From Candidatus Latescibacterota bacterium (GTDB lineage Bacteria > JAAXHH01), in the NCBI GenBank assembly GCA_012270975.1, contig JAAXHH010000034.1:62001-126000 (forward strand): a stretch of 64,000 nucleotides of DNA, written 5' to 3'. Below are positions 7,733-16,049 of this stretch, one piece after another. Position 1 is the first letter of the stretch. The number at the start of each line of letters is the position of its first letter. Made by a program: the position numbers and the translations under genes. The notes under the pieces are model-generated. The model worked only from the letters and a program-made list of their open reading frames with translations. It did no database searches and was not told where the DNA came from.

Positions 7733-9094
7733 ATGGAAGAGACCCGAAAGACGCTGGTCTTCGTCGGCGTTGCGGCGCTGGTGACCGTCGCGGCCTATCT
7801 CGCGGCGCCGGCCGATCCGACGCTGGAGGCCTTCTCCGACCGGGGCGAGGTCTTCTTTCCCGAGTTCACCGATCCCAACGAAGCGGCCTCGCTGGAGGTC
7901 ATCGATTTCGACGAGGTGACCGGGGGCGTCGCCGCGTTCAACGTGGTGTTCAAAGGTACGCGCTGGCGCATTCCTTCCCATCACAACTACCCGGCCGATG
8001 ACAGGGACCGCCTGGCCCGTACCGCCGCGGGACTCATCGAGGTCCGCAAGGACGACGTGGTCGCCGAGGTTGCCGCGGATCACGAGGCCCTGGGCGTGGT
8101 GGACCCGCTGGACGAAGCCGTCGCCTCCCTGGCCGGAAGGGGCAAGCGCGTCACGATCAAGGACGGGAACGACAACCTGCTCGCCGACCTCATCATCGGC
8201 AAAAGCGTGCCCGGACGGGAGGGCACGTACCGCTATCTCCGGGTGCCGGGGCAGAAACGGACCTACGCGGCGCGCTTCGACGTGGACGTGTCGTCCCGGT
8301 TCGGCGACTGGATAGAGAAGGACTTGCTGGAAGTGGACCAGGATCGGATCGAGCAGGTCGTCCTGAAGGACTACTCCATAGACGAACGTACCCGGGTCCT
8401 GAACCAGCGCGACACGATCATCCTGACGCGGGGCGACCCCGACTGGACGGCCAACCGCATGCGAAGCGGGGATAAAGTCGACGGGGTGAAGATGGAAGAC
8501 CTGCTCAAGGCCCTGGATGAACTGACCATCGTGGGGGTCCGTCCCAAGCCGGCCGGCCTTTCCAGGAGCCTGGAGGACAACGAGGGCATCAGCATAACCC
8601 GCGGCGACCTGGCCTCCCTGCAGGAGAAAGGCTACTTCTTCACCCGGGACGGCCAACTGGTTTCCAACGAAGGGGAGACGCAGGTCCGCACGGCGGACGG
8701 GGTCGTATACACGCTGCGCTTCGGTGAGATCGTATACGGGGCCGGAGACGCGGTTACCGCCGGTTCGGGCGACGCCGGGGTTGGAGGTTCAGACGGACCC
8801 GGAGAAAACCGGTACCTGTTCATCACGACCGGATTCGACGCGGGCATGTTTCCGGAACCGCCCAGACCCGGCGACCTGGCTTTCCAGACCCGGGCGGACT
8901 CGCTCTGGACCGACGCCGACCGGACCAATGCCGATCTGCAGGATAAACACGAGGCCTGGCGGAATAACGTGGATACCGGGCGGCGGACCTCCGCGGACCT
9001 GAACGCCCGTTTCGCCCAGTGGTACTACGTGATCTCCGCGGACAGCTTCGACCGGATCCATCTCCGGCGCGGGGACCTGGTCACCACCGAGTGA
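7733..9094 (+). CDS. DUF4340 domain protein of the Gld-like ABC operon
   Basis: 453 residues. One N-terminal membrane helix (LVFVGVAALVTVAAYLAAP) anchors a long extracytoplasmic region typed by repeated beta-rich DUF4340 modules: segments such as VTIKDGNDNLLADLIIGKSV and YLRVPGQKRTYAARFDVDV are characteristic. DUF4340 genes usually follow GldG-like auxiliary genes, which is the arrangement here, with only two bases between the genes. It probably forms the periplasmic portion of the same complex. No catalytic motif is visible. Confidence 0.8.
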   Translation: MEETRKTLVFVGVAALVTVAAYLAAPADPTLEAFSDRGEVFFPEFTDPNEAASLEVIDFDEVTGGVAAFNVVFKGTRWRIPSHHNYPADDRDRLARTAAGLIEVRKDDVVAEVAADHEALGVVDPLDEAVASLAGRGKRVTIKDGNDNLLADLIIGKSVPGREGTYRYLRVPGQKRTYAARFDVDVSSRFGDWIEKDLLEVDQDRIEQVVLKDYSIDERTRVLNQRDTIILTRGDPDWTANRMRSGDKVDGVKMEDLLKALDELTIVGVRPKPAGLSRSLEDNEGISITRGDLASLQEKGYFFTRDGQLVSNEGETQVRTADGVVYTLRFGEIVYGAGDAVTAGSGDAGVGGSDGPGENRYLFITTGFDAGMFPEPPRPGDLAFQTRADSLWTDADRTNADLQDKHEAWRNNVDTGRRTSADLNARFAQWYYVISADSFDRIHLRRGDLVTTE

Positions 9095-9198
9095 GCGCTT
9101 CGTACGCTACGGTCGCGCCCGCCGGGATACACCGGCAGACCTCATACCTTCCGTGAAACGTACATGCGGTTCGAAGAACCCCTGACAGGGATGACCGA

Positions 9199-10869
9199 TT
9201 GAACCAGGATAATACCTGCGCGGCGGTCATCGCGCGCACCCTGCATGACGCCGGTGTCCGCGTCGCCTTCGGCCACCCCGGCGGCGAGGTGCTGGAACTG
9301 ATCGACGCACTCGAACGCACGGGCATCCGGTTCGTCCTGACCGGGCACGAATCCACAGCGGCGTTCATGGCCGCCGCCGCCGGACGGCTGACCGGAACCC
9401 CCGGCGTGTGTGTCGCGACCCTGGGGCCGGGCGCGTGCAACCTGGTCCTCGGCGTCGGAACCGCCTTCCTGGACCGCGATCCGCTCCTGGCCATCTCCGC
9501 GCGGACGTCTACGGAGCGGCACCATCGGAGCAACAAGCAGAACCTGCCCCTGGTCGATCTGTTCACGCCCATCACCCGCTGGGCTGCCGACCTGGAAGAC
9601 GCCGCGGTGGAAGAGGCCGTCAAAAACGCCCTGGCCGCCGCCGCGGGTCCGCCGCGGGGTCCGGCGTACCTTGCCCTGCCGTCCGACGTGGCGGGCAAGC
9701 CGGCTGTCGGTGGCAAACCCGGGAACCCGCATGCCGGCCGAGGCACTGCGAACCGCGCCGCCGCCGGGCAGGACGTGCCGGTGAATCCCCCGCTTCCGGC
9801 CCCCGCGGACGATTCCGATCTCCCCCGTATCCTGTCTGCCCTGAACGAAGCCGAACGGCCGGTCGCCGTGGTCGGCATCGCCATGGACGCGGCAAAGGAC
9901 GCGCCGGCCGTACGGCGCTTCCTGCGGGATACCGGCCTGCCTTATACCACGACCGTTCAGGCGAAGGGAATCGCCGACGAGCGCGGCGCCGGATTCCTGG
10001 GCGCAGTCGCGCCGGCCGCCGGCGAAGACCGGATCATCGAATGGCTGCAGCAAAGCGATTGCGTCCTGGGCATCGGATTCGATCCCGTGGAGATCTCCCG
10101 GCTCTGGCACTTCGACGCACCGCTGCACGTGATCGCCAACGCGCCCGTGGGCTTCGGCGCCTGGAGTCCGCCCGCTTCCTGCGTGGGCGAGGTGTCCGGC
10201 CTGCTCGACCGGATCGCGGACGGGTACACCGGGCGCTGTGCGTGGACGGACACCGCCATCCGGTACCTGAGAGCGCGGGTCGACGCGGTCTACCACCCGC
10301 CGGCCGCCGAGGGACCGGAGGGCATGTCGCCCTATCACCTGATCGGCGTCCTACGGGATGCCCTGCCGGAAGACGCCATCGTCTCGTCGGACGTGGGCGC
10401 GCACAAGAACGTCATGGGACAGCGCTGGCTGGCCCCGGAACCGGATACCTTCCTCATGTCCAACGGCCTCTCTTCCATGGGGTACGGCGTGGGCGCGGCC
10501 ATGGGCGCCGCAACGGTCTGCCGCGACCGGCCGGTCGCGGCCGTAACGGGCGACGGGGCCTTCGCCATGATGGTGCAGGAACTCGAAACCATCCGGCGGA
10601 CCGGCATCTCGCCCCTGCTCGTCGTCCTGTACGACGCATCGCTGGCGGTCATCAAGATCGCCCAGCAGGCCCGGGGACTGCCCGAGACGGGGGTCGACTT
10701 CGCGCCGGTGGACTGGGTGAAGGTCGCCGAAGGATTCGGAATCGGCGCGGAAGCCCCGAGCAGCCTGGAGGAAGTCCGCGAAGCCGTTGCGCGCTGGGCG
10801 GACCGCGGCGAAGCGCGGGTCCTGGTCGTCCCCGTTGACGAAGGGCTCTATACCGGACTTAAATACTGA
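9199..10869 (+). CDS. Thiamine diphosphate-dependent enzyme, acetolactate synthase large-subunit-like
   Basis: 556 residues. The N-terminal TPP domain has the activating Glu in TGHESTAAF, the middle domain is Rossmann-like, and the C-terminal domain has the cofactor motif GDGAF with the second metal ligand 27 residues on as Asp (LYDAS), as in catabolic AlsS rather than the usual Asn. The start is TTG at 9199 with AGGGA nine bases before it; no in-frame ATG is well placed. No small regulatory subunit gene accompanies it, which argues against a biosynthetic IlvB. The substrate is unknown; acetolactate synthase, a decarboxylase or a sulfo/phosphonopyruvate-type enzyme are all possible. Confidence 0.8.
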   Translation: MNQDNTCAAVIARTLHDAGVRVAFGHPGGEVLELIDALERTGIRFVLTGHESTAAFMAAAAGRLTGTPGVCVATLGPGACNLVLGVGTAFLDRDPLLAISARTSTERHHRSNKQNLPLVDLFTPITRWAADLEDAAVEEAVKNALAAAAGPPRGPAYLALPSDVAGKPAVGGKPGNPHAGRGTANRAAAGQDVPVNPPLPAPADDSDLPRILSALNEAERPVAVVGIAMDAAKDAPAVRRFLRDTGLPYTTTVQAKGIADERGAGFLGAVAPAAGEDRIIEWLQQSDCVLGIGFDPVEISRLWHFDAPLHVIANAPVGFGAWSPPASCVGEVSGLLDRIADGYTGRCAWTDTAIRYLRARVDAVYHPPAAEGPEGMSPYHLIGVLRDALPEDAIVSSDVGAHKNVMGQRWLAPEPDTFLMSNGLSSMGYGVGAAMGAATVCRDRPVAAVTGDGAFAMMVQELETIRRTGISPLLVVLYDASLAVIKIAQQARGLPETGVDFAPVDWVKVAEGFGIGAEAPSSLEEVREAVARWADRGEARVLVVPVDEGLYTGLKY

Positions 10870-10996
10870 GCGTATATCGGGGTTCGGTCGATGATTTCCT
10901 GGCATCACCCGCTCCTTCCCGTTTGAAATTCCGGTGGAGTCGGCGTGGCCGGATTTGATAACTCTGTATGTTCACTCCGTGATGTAAATAAACGTG

Positions 10997-11014
10997 GCGT
11001 GCGCGGGTGCACGC
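10997..11014. other. Short inverted repeat between TPP enzyme and PiT genes
   Basis: GCGTGC (10997-11002) and GCACGC (11009-11014) flank a six-base loop and are followed by TTTATATTG. It could end transcription of the upstream gene weakly or flank a promoter with TATATT as -10 for the phosphate permease, but no good -35 was found. The rest of 10870-11104 holds nothing else I can name. Confidence 0.3.
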
Positions 11015-11104
11015 TTTATATTGTACCCGCCTGCAGGATTCCGGTCACGACCGGTTGGAATACCAACTCGACATTGCACACTTACCCGGAGTGTAAGAGG
11101 AACC

Positions 11105-12367
11105 ATGGGGGCTGATTTCACGCTCTATCTGGCCGTGGCGCTCGGACTCTACATGGCCTTTTCCATCGGCGCCAACGACGTGGCCAACGCCATGGGAACT
11201 TCGGTGGGTTCCAAGGCGCTCACGATCAAGCAGGCCATCCTGATCGCCGGAGTGCTCGAATTCCTCGGCGCCTTCCTGGTAGGGGGGCAGGTCACGAAAA
11301 CCGTTCGCGGCGGCATACTGGATCCCCAGATTTCGGCGGCCGCGCCGGAGCTCATCGTATACGGCATGCTCGCGGCGCTCATGGCCGCGGGTACCTGGCT
11401 TGTGGTCGCATCCAGGCTGGGCTGGCCCGTGTCGACCACCCATTCGATCGTGGGCGCCATCGCGGGATTCGGCATCGTCGCATTCGGCACCAGCGTCGTA
11501 CAGTGGGACCAGCTGACGCAGATCGTCGCGTCCTGGGTCGTTTCGCCCCTGCTGTGCGGCATCCTGGCCTACCTGATTTTCAGCGCGATCAAGTGGACGA
11601 TCCTCCGCCATCCGGACCCCGTGCGGCGGACCCGGAAGTGGGCACCGCTCTATATCTTCTGCGTCGTAATCGTGATTTCGCTGGTCACCCTGTTCAAGGG
11701 GCTGAAGAACATCGACCTGGATCTCACGCTCGCTGAATCGCTCCTCTGGTCAAGCATCCTGGGCATCTTCGCGGTGATCGCCGGGCACTTCCTGCTTGGG
11801 ATGATCGGAAACCGGCCGGGCACCGAATCCGTGGACACGTCGTCCGGAGACGGCCAGATGGCCGTCGTCGAGAAAATGTTCGGCGTGCTCCAGATCATGA
11901 GCGCCTGCGCCGTGGCCTTCGCCCACGGGTCCAACGACGTGGCGAACGCCATCGGACCGCTGGCGGCGGTGGTGAACATCAGCCAGTCCGGCGTGGTCAA
12001 CCCCGAGTCTCCGGTGCCCAGTTGGCTCCTGCTGGTCGGCGGCATCGGCATCGTCATCGGCCTGGCGACCATGGGATACCGCGTTATGGCGACCATCGGC
12101 ACCAAGATCACGGAACTGACGCCCACCCGGGGTTATTCGGCCGAATTCGCGGCGGCCATTACTATCGTCCTGGCCAGCCGCCTCGGATTGCCCATCTCGA
12201 CGACCCAGACCCTGGTCGGCGGCGTCATGGGCGTAGGACTGGCCCAGGGCGTCAAGGCCCTCGACCTGAGCATACTGGGGCGTATCGCGGCGTCATGGAT
12301 CGTCACCGTTCCCGTCGGCGCCCTGCTGGCGATCGTCTTCTTCTACCTGTTCCGGGCCATACTCTGA
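11105..12367 (+). CDS. pit: PiT-family inorganic phosphate permease
   Basis: 420 residues from the ATG at 11105 (AGAGGAACC upstream); an in-frame start at 10994 would add a non-membrane leader and is rejected. The two inverted-repeat signatures of the family are present: GANDVANAMGTSVGSKAL near residue 20 and HGSNDVANAIGPLA near residue 280. About ten to twelve membrane helices. It would import phosphate (as metal-phosphate) using the ion gradient, giving the cell a low-affinity route beside the Pst system at 50-54 kb. It has no Pho-box-like array upstream. Confidence 0.92.
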   Translation: MGADFTLYLAVALGLYMAFSIGANDVANAMGTSVGSKALTIKQAILIAGVLEFLGAFLVGGQVTKTVRGGILDPQISAAAPELIVYGMLAALMAAGTWLVVASRLGWPVSTTHSIVGAIAGFGIVAFGTSVVQWDQLTQIVASWVVSPLLCGILAYLIFSAIKWTILRHPDPVRRTRKWAPLYIFCVVIVISLVTLFKGLKNIDLDLTLAESLLWSSILGIFAVIAGHFLLGMIGNRPGTESVDTSSGDGQMAVVEKMFGVLQIMSACAVAFAHGSNDVANAIGPLAAVVNISQSGVVNPESPVPSWLLLVGGIGIVIGLATMGYRVMATIGTKITELTPTRGYSAEFAAAITIVLASRLGLPISTTQTLVGGVMGVGLAQGVKALDLSILGRIAASWIVTVPVGALLAIVFFYLFRAIL

Positions 12368-12414
12368 TCCGGTGACGCGGTACGGCGTGCCGGCCGGCCT
12401 GTATCAGAATCCCG

Positions 12415-13209
12415 GTGAACGCGGCGGCCCTCATGAACGACACGTCCCTTAACGCGGACGAATCGCCCGAACTGCCCGCGGCTGAGTCCGAAGATACCCC
12501 CGCACCGCCGCGTCTCAGTTTCACCCTCGTATCCGGCGCGCTGATCCTGGGCGCCTACCTGGTCCTGCAGTTCGCCGCGACCGTTGTCGCGGTGGCCGCG
12601 CTGGACCTGGATCCCGCTGAACGCATGGGCGACCTGGTCGCCCTGGGCGTCCTTTTCTCCGCCGTACCTTGCACGTTGCTGGTGGTGCGCATCCTCAGAC
12701 ACGCGCGGGGCGTCGACCCGCGATCCTGGCTGGCGCTTTTTCCGGTGAGCACTACGACCCTGCTCGGCTGGGTGGTGTTCGCCTTCGTGTTGCTGCAACT
12801 CGCCGACCTGGCCACCGTCGAGTTCGGTCGCTCGCCCGTGCCGCCGGTCATGGATGCGATCATCGAAACCACGCGGTATACCACGCTGCTCTGGCTGGCG
12901 CTCGTGGTCGCCGCGCCGGTGTTCGAGGAAGTGCTGTTCAGGGGATTTCTGTTCGAAGGGCTGCGCCGGACGAAGCTGGGCGCCGGGGGGACGATCGTCG
13001 TCACGACACTGCTCTGGACGCTGTTGCACGCCGTTCAGTACGACGCATATTTCCTCGTGCTGATCGCCCTGATCGGGATCCTGCTCGGGGTCGCCCGGGA
13101 GCGTACGGGTTCGCTCTACGTTCCCCTCGCCATCCATGCGGTAAACAACCTGCTCAGCACGCTGCAGATGACGGAAGAACGAGACGCGCTCGTCCATGCG
13201 CTGTTTTAA
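12415..13209 (+). CDS. CPBP-family intramembrane glutamic endopeptidase (CAAX protease-like)
   Basis: 264 residues, GTG start at 12415 or ATG at 12433. After an acidic N-terminus come several membrane helices. The Abi/CPBP motifs are all there: FEEVLFRGFLFEGLRR (paired Glu and Arg), LLWTLLHAVQY (His) and VPLAIHAVNNLLS (His, Asn). Such proteins are membrane proteases of Rce1 type, but bacterial members have varied and often unknown roles, including bacteriocin self-immunity. It lies 48 bases after the phosphate permease and converges on the small gene at 13262. Confidence 0.85.
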   Translation: MNAAALMNDTSLNADESPELPAAESEDTPAPPRLSFTLVSGALILGAYLVLQFAATVVAVAALDLDPAERMGDLVALGVLFSAVPCTLLVVRILRHARGVDPRSWLALFPVSTTTLLGWVVFAFVLLQLADLATVEFGRSPVPPVMDAIIETTRYTTLLWLALVVAAPVFEEVLFRGFLFEGLRRTKLGAGGTIVVTTLLWTLLHAVQYDAYFLVLIALIGILLGVARERTGSLYVPLAIHAVNNLLSTLQMTEERDALVHALF

Positions 13210-13261
13210 CGAGGCGTCTTAAGTTGCGCTAAAGGCGGGTCGGTTCGGGGACGGTCCTGCT

Positions 13262-13438
13262 TCAGACGCCCAGGGCCTTCTTGTTCTCGGGGGTCAGCTT
13301 GGCCAGCGTGCGCTTGAACTTGTAGTGGCCTTCCTCGGACTTGACGGGCTTGACCAGCAATACGGTCTGGACCTGCTCGTCCTGGTCCTTGTCGCTCCCC
13401 TTCGCCATCTTGGCCGCAAAGCTTCTGTCCTTAGCCAT
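13262..13438 (-). CDS. 58-residue basic protein, possibly ribosome-associated (DUF4295/bL38-like)
   Basis: The minus strand encodes 58 residues starting MAKDRSFAAKMAKG and ending LTPENKKALGV, very rich in Lys. The start is backed by GGAGG (13448-13452) nine bases upstream and a good promoter at 13532-13560, so the gene is real despite its size. The middle, LLVKPVKSEEGHYKFKRTL, recalls the K-x-G-x-Y-x-F-K core of Bacteroidetes DUF4295, described as ribosomal protein bL38. That likeness was judged by eye and is weak. It ends convergently with the CPBP gene and precedes rlmN divergently; rlmN also acts on the ribosome. Confidence 0.75.
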   Translation of the reverse strand: MAKDRSFAAKMAKGSDKDQDEQVQTVLLVKPVKSEEGHYKFKRTLAKLTPENKKALGV

Positions 13439-13531
13439 CTTCCTAATCCTCCGTTATGGAGTCCTCGCGGGGACGCGATACGTCGCGTGACCCTCCAATC
13501 TGTCCGTGTTCCTGCTTATAGTGCGGCGGGG

Positions 13532-13560
13532 AATATACGCCGCCCGCAGGTGAAAATCAA
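13532..13560 (-). promoter_or_regulatory. Promoter of the 58-residue protein, within a GC palindrome
   Basis: Minus strand: TTGATT (13555-13560), 17-base spacer, TATATT (13532-13537, five of six). The -10 lies in the loop of a palindrome, GCGGCG (13523-13528) and CGCCGC (13538-13543), which could be an operator or simply GC-rich flank. Confidence 0.5.
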
Positions 13561-13711
13561 GGGAAATGTCCGCCGCTGTTGATCCCGGACACCCTTACGT
13601 GTCTTTGGATATCCGGGTGATTCAGAGTGGCGCAATTCCACTGCTTTTCCATAGACAACCGTTCCGATCCACCATATCTTGCAACCGGTTTAATCGAGAT
13701 CGGAGTCGAGC

Positions 13712-14797
13712 ATGAATGCACCGGCATCACGTACGGCGACACGTGCCAAACCCGACCTGAGAGGTCTCACGCTGCCCGAGATCTCGCAGATCGTGGCCGA
13801 TATGAATGAACCGGCCTACCGGGCCGGGCAGATCGCCTCGTGGGTGTTCGGAAAAGGCGCGGGGTCATTCGAGGAAATGACCAACCTGTCCAAGTCGTTC
13901 CGGGCCGAACTGTCGGACCGTGCGTGCCTGAATCCCCTGAATCCCGCCAGGCATTCCAAGTCCCGCCACGGACCGACCACGAAGTACCTGTTCGAACTTG
14001 GGGACGGCCAGAAGGTGGAAACCGTTCTGATCGGCGGATCACGGCGCAATACGCTCTGCATTTCCACGCAGGTGGGATGCGCCATCGGCTGCCGCTTTTG
14101 CGCGAGCGGGCTCGAGGGCCTGGTGCGCAACATGACGACGGCCGAAATCGTCGACCAGGTCGTGCAGGTCAGGAACCAGACCACGCTGACCGGCGAAGCC
14201 CGTCCCATCAACAACATCGTCGTCATGGGCATGGGGGAACCGCTGGCTAACTACCGCCAGGTGCTCCGGGCCGTACGGATCATCAACGCCGACTGGGGGC
14301 TTGGTATCGGCGCACGGAGAATCACGCTTTCCACCAGCGGACTGGTTCCGAAGATCTACCAGTTGGCCGAAGAGAAACTCCAGTTCGAACTGTCCGTTTC
14401 CCTCCATGCCACCGACGACCGGACCCGGACCCGGATCGTCCCCATCAACAAGCGCTATCCCCTCAAGCAGCTCATGAAAGCATGCCGCCACTACACCGGA
14501 GCGACCGACCGGATCATTACCTACGAATACGTCCTGCTCAAGGGCGTGAACGACCGGTTCCAGGACGCGGAAAACCTGGTGAAGCTGCTGAAGAAAGACA
14601 AGTGCAAGCTGAACCTCATTCCCTACAACCCGGTGCGCGGCCTGCCCTACGAAAGACCGGACGAACACCGTCAGGCGGCGTTCGTGGAAGCGCTGCGGAC
14701 GGGCGGACTGCAACTGACCATGCGCCGGGAGCGGGGACGGGACATCGATGCGGCGTGCGGACAATTGCGCCTTGTCGAATCCCGGAGAAGTCGCTGA
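13712..14797 (+). CDS. rlmN: 23S rRNA (adenine2503-C2)-methyltransferase RlmN
   Basis: 361 residues, the usual family length. The radical SAM cluster motif is CAIGCRFC (about residue 115-122) within STQVGCAIGCRFCASG. GMGEPLANY, STSGLVPKI and SLHATDD are conserved SAM and substrate motifs. C-terminal Cys in DAACGQL matches the methyl-carrying Cys of RlmN. It methylates A2503 of 23S rRNA (and A37 of some tRNAs). GGAG lies six bases before the ATG. A glycosyltransferase gene starts about 100 bases downstream. Confidence 0.95.
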   Translation: MNAPASRTATRAKPDLRGLTLPEISQIVADMNEPAYRAGQIASWVFGKGAGSFEEMTNLSKSFRAELSDRACLNPLNPARHSKSRHGPTTKYLFELGDGQKVETVLIGGSRRNTLCISTQVGCAIGCRFCASGLEGLVRNMTTAEIVDQVVQVRNQTTLTGEARPINNIVVMGMGEPLANYRQVLRAVRIINADWGLGIGARRITLSTSGLVPKIYQLAEEKLQFELSVSLHATDDRTRTRIVPINKRYPLKQLMKACRHYTGATDRIITYEYVLLKGVNDRFQDAENLVKLLKKDKCKLNLIPYNPVRGLPYERPDEHRQAAFVEALRTGGLQLTMRRERGRDIDAACGQLRLVESRRSR

Positions 14798-14831
14798 CAG
14801 CCAGAGGCTCTCGGGCGGACGGCGGCAGGGA

Positions 14832-14880
14832 ATGCGGACCAGGCGGACCAGGCGTAACAGGCAGACCAGGCGGACCAGGC
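14832..14880. repeat. Short-period GGCGGACCA tandem repeat between rlmN and GT9 gene
   Basis: The spacer between rlmN and the first GT9 gene holds several near-copies of a nine-base unit, GGCGGACCA, with a variant GTAACAGGCAGACCA in the middle. A related motif (CAGGCGGACCAGGG) appears downstream of ppk1 at 61882. If read in the GT9 frame it would give an Arg/Thr-rich leader, which supports the later GTG start. Confidence 0.6.
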
Positions 14881-14897
14881 CGATCGGAGGATCGCCC

Positions 14898-15932
14898 GTG
14901 GAACAGGCAAAATCACCGCGGATCCTCGTGGTAAGACCCGATCATATCGGAGACGTGGTACTGTCCCTGCCGGTGCTGGACGCCCTCCGGCATCGCTGGC
15001 CGGAAGCCTACCTGGCCATGTTGGCGCGCCCTTACACCCGCGACGTGCTCGAGCGGAACCCCTGTCTCGACGCCATATTCGAAGACGACCCGGAAGACCG
15101 TCATCGCGGCCTGGCGGGTTTTTACAGGCAGATTCGGCTCCTGAGAACCCATCGATTCGACATGGCCCTGGTACTCATGCCGACCATGCGTCATGTGTGG
15201 ATGATTTTCCTTGCCGGCATCCCCCGGCGCATCAGCGTGGGACGAAAGGTGTACCACGCGCTCACCCGCACCCGGTCCCTCAGCCGGCACCGGTATATAC
15301 CGCTCCGCCACGAATCGGATTTCTGCCTGGACCTTGCCCGCGCGGTCGACGCCCGGGAACAGGGCGGGCGGCCACTGATCGAGGTGGGGGAGGAAGAGAA
15401 GCTGAAAGCGCGGTCGGTGCTGAATCGGGCGGAAGGAATACCGGTCATCGGAATCCATCCCGGCAACGGTCGCAATGCGCCGAATTGGACAGCGGAGCGG
15501 TACGGCGCGCTGGCGAGAATCCTCCAGGATCGCCATGGTGCGAAGATCGTCGTCACCGGGAGCGACGAGGAAGCGCACCTTGCAGAAGCGATCGTGTCCC
15601 GGTTGGACGGCCCCGCCCTTTCGCTTACGGGAAAATTGTCGCTTGGTGAACTCATCGCGGTGATCGGCGAACTGGACCTCCTGGTGAGTAGCAGCACGGG
15701 GCCCATGCACCTGGCGGGGGCGCTGGGCGTCTCAACGGTTTCCGTCTTCTGCCCCCTGCCCGCCAGGTCGCCGCAGCGGTGGCGGCCCCTGGGCGGCCGG
15801 GACCTGAATCTGCTGCCCCCCGATGGGCAGTGCCCGACCTGCGACCGCGGACCCTTCTGCGACCTTTCGGGCATTACCGTGGACATGGTCGGGGAGGCCG
15901 TGGGGAAACAACTGGGCAACCCGTCGGTATAG
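14898..15932 (+). CDS. Glycosyltransferase family 9 (LPS heptosyltransferase-like)
   Basis: 344 residues from GTG at 14898, chosen because GGAGG (14886-14890) is seven bases upstream; an open frame continues back into rlmN but encodes only repeat-derived Arg/Thr residues. The N-terminus RILVVRPDHIGDVVLSLPVL is the classic GT9 opening. The C-terminal Rossmann half has VIGIHPGNGRNAPNWTAERY and SSSTGPMHLAGALGV, the nucleotide-sugar site. The last part, Cys-rich (CPTCDRGPFCDL), is common in the family. It likely transfers heptose or a related sugar to the lipid A-core region. A second GT9 gene follows. Confidence 0.9.
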   Translation: MEQAKSPRILVVRPDHIGDVVLSLPVLDALRHRWPEAYLAMLARPYTRDVLERNPCLDAIFEDDPEDRHRGLAGFYRQIRLLRTHRFDMALVLMPTMRHVWMIFLAGIPRRISVGRKVYHALTRTRSLSRHRYIPLRHESDFCLDLARAVDAREQGGRPLIEVGEEEKLKARSVLNRAEGIPVIGIHPGNGRNAPNWTAERYGALARILQDRHGAKIVVTGSDEEAHLAEAIVSRLDGPALSLTGKLSLGELIAVIGELDLLVSSSTGPMHLAGALGVSTVSVFCPLPARSPQRWRPLGGRDLNLLPPDGQCPTCDRGPFCDLSGITVDMVGEAVGKQLGNPSV

Positions 15933-16013
15933 CTGCCGGCGAGCAACCGGACCGCGCGTCGGGATAGCTGCCGGCGAGCAACCGGACCGCGCGTCGGGAT
16001 AGCTGCCGGCGAA
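15924..16013. repeat. 35-bp tandem repeat spanning the GT9 stop codon
   Basis: Two full 35-base units (15924-15958 and 15959-15993, one base different) and a 20-base partial unit (15994-16013). Each starts TCGGxATAGCTGCCGGCG. The first unit includes the last codons and TAG of the GT9 gene, so the gene tail with its stop has been duplicated into the spacer. Unit length is not a multiple of three. A similar tail duplication follows pstB at 50804-50894. Confidence 0.85.
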
Positions 16014-16049
16014 CCCGTAACCGACCTGGCGTACGAACCTGTATCCTCG

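Noticed and set aside
10548-10640. Asp in place of the usual Asn in the TPP motif, considered as an inactivating change
   Set aside because: Asp at this position is known in catabolic acetolactate synthases, and the second TPP enzyme here has it too.
13213-13270. GGCGTCT/AGACGCC inverted repeat between the CPBP gene and the 58-residue gene, considered as a shared terminator
   Set aside because: One arm lies in the coding end of the small gene, the loop is over 40 bases and there is no T-run.
15924-16013. 35-bp repeats considered as a CRISPR-like or REP element
   Set aside because: The units are directly adjacent without spacers and begin inside a gene; a simple tandem duplication explains them.
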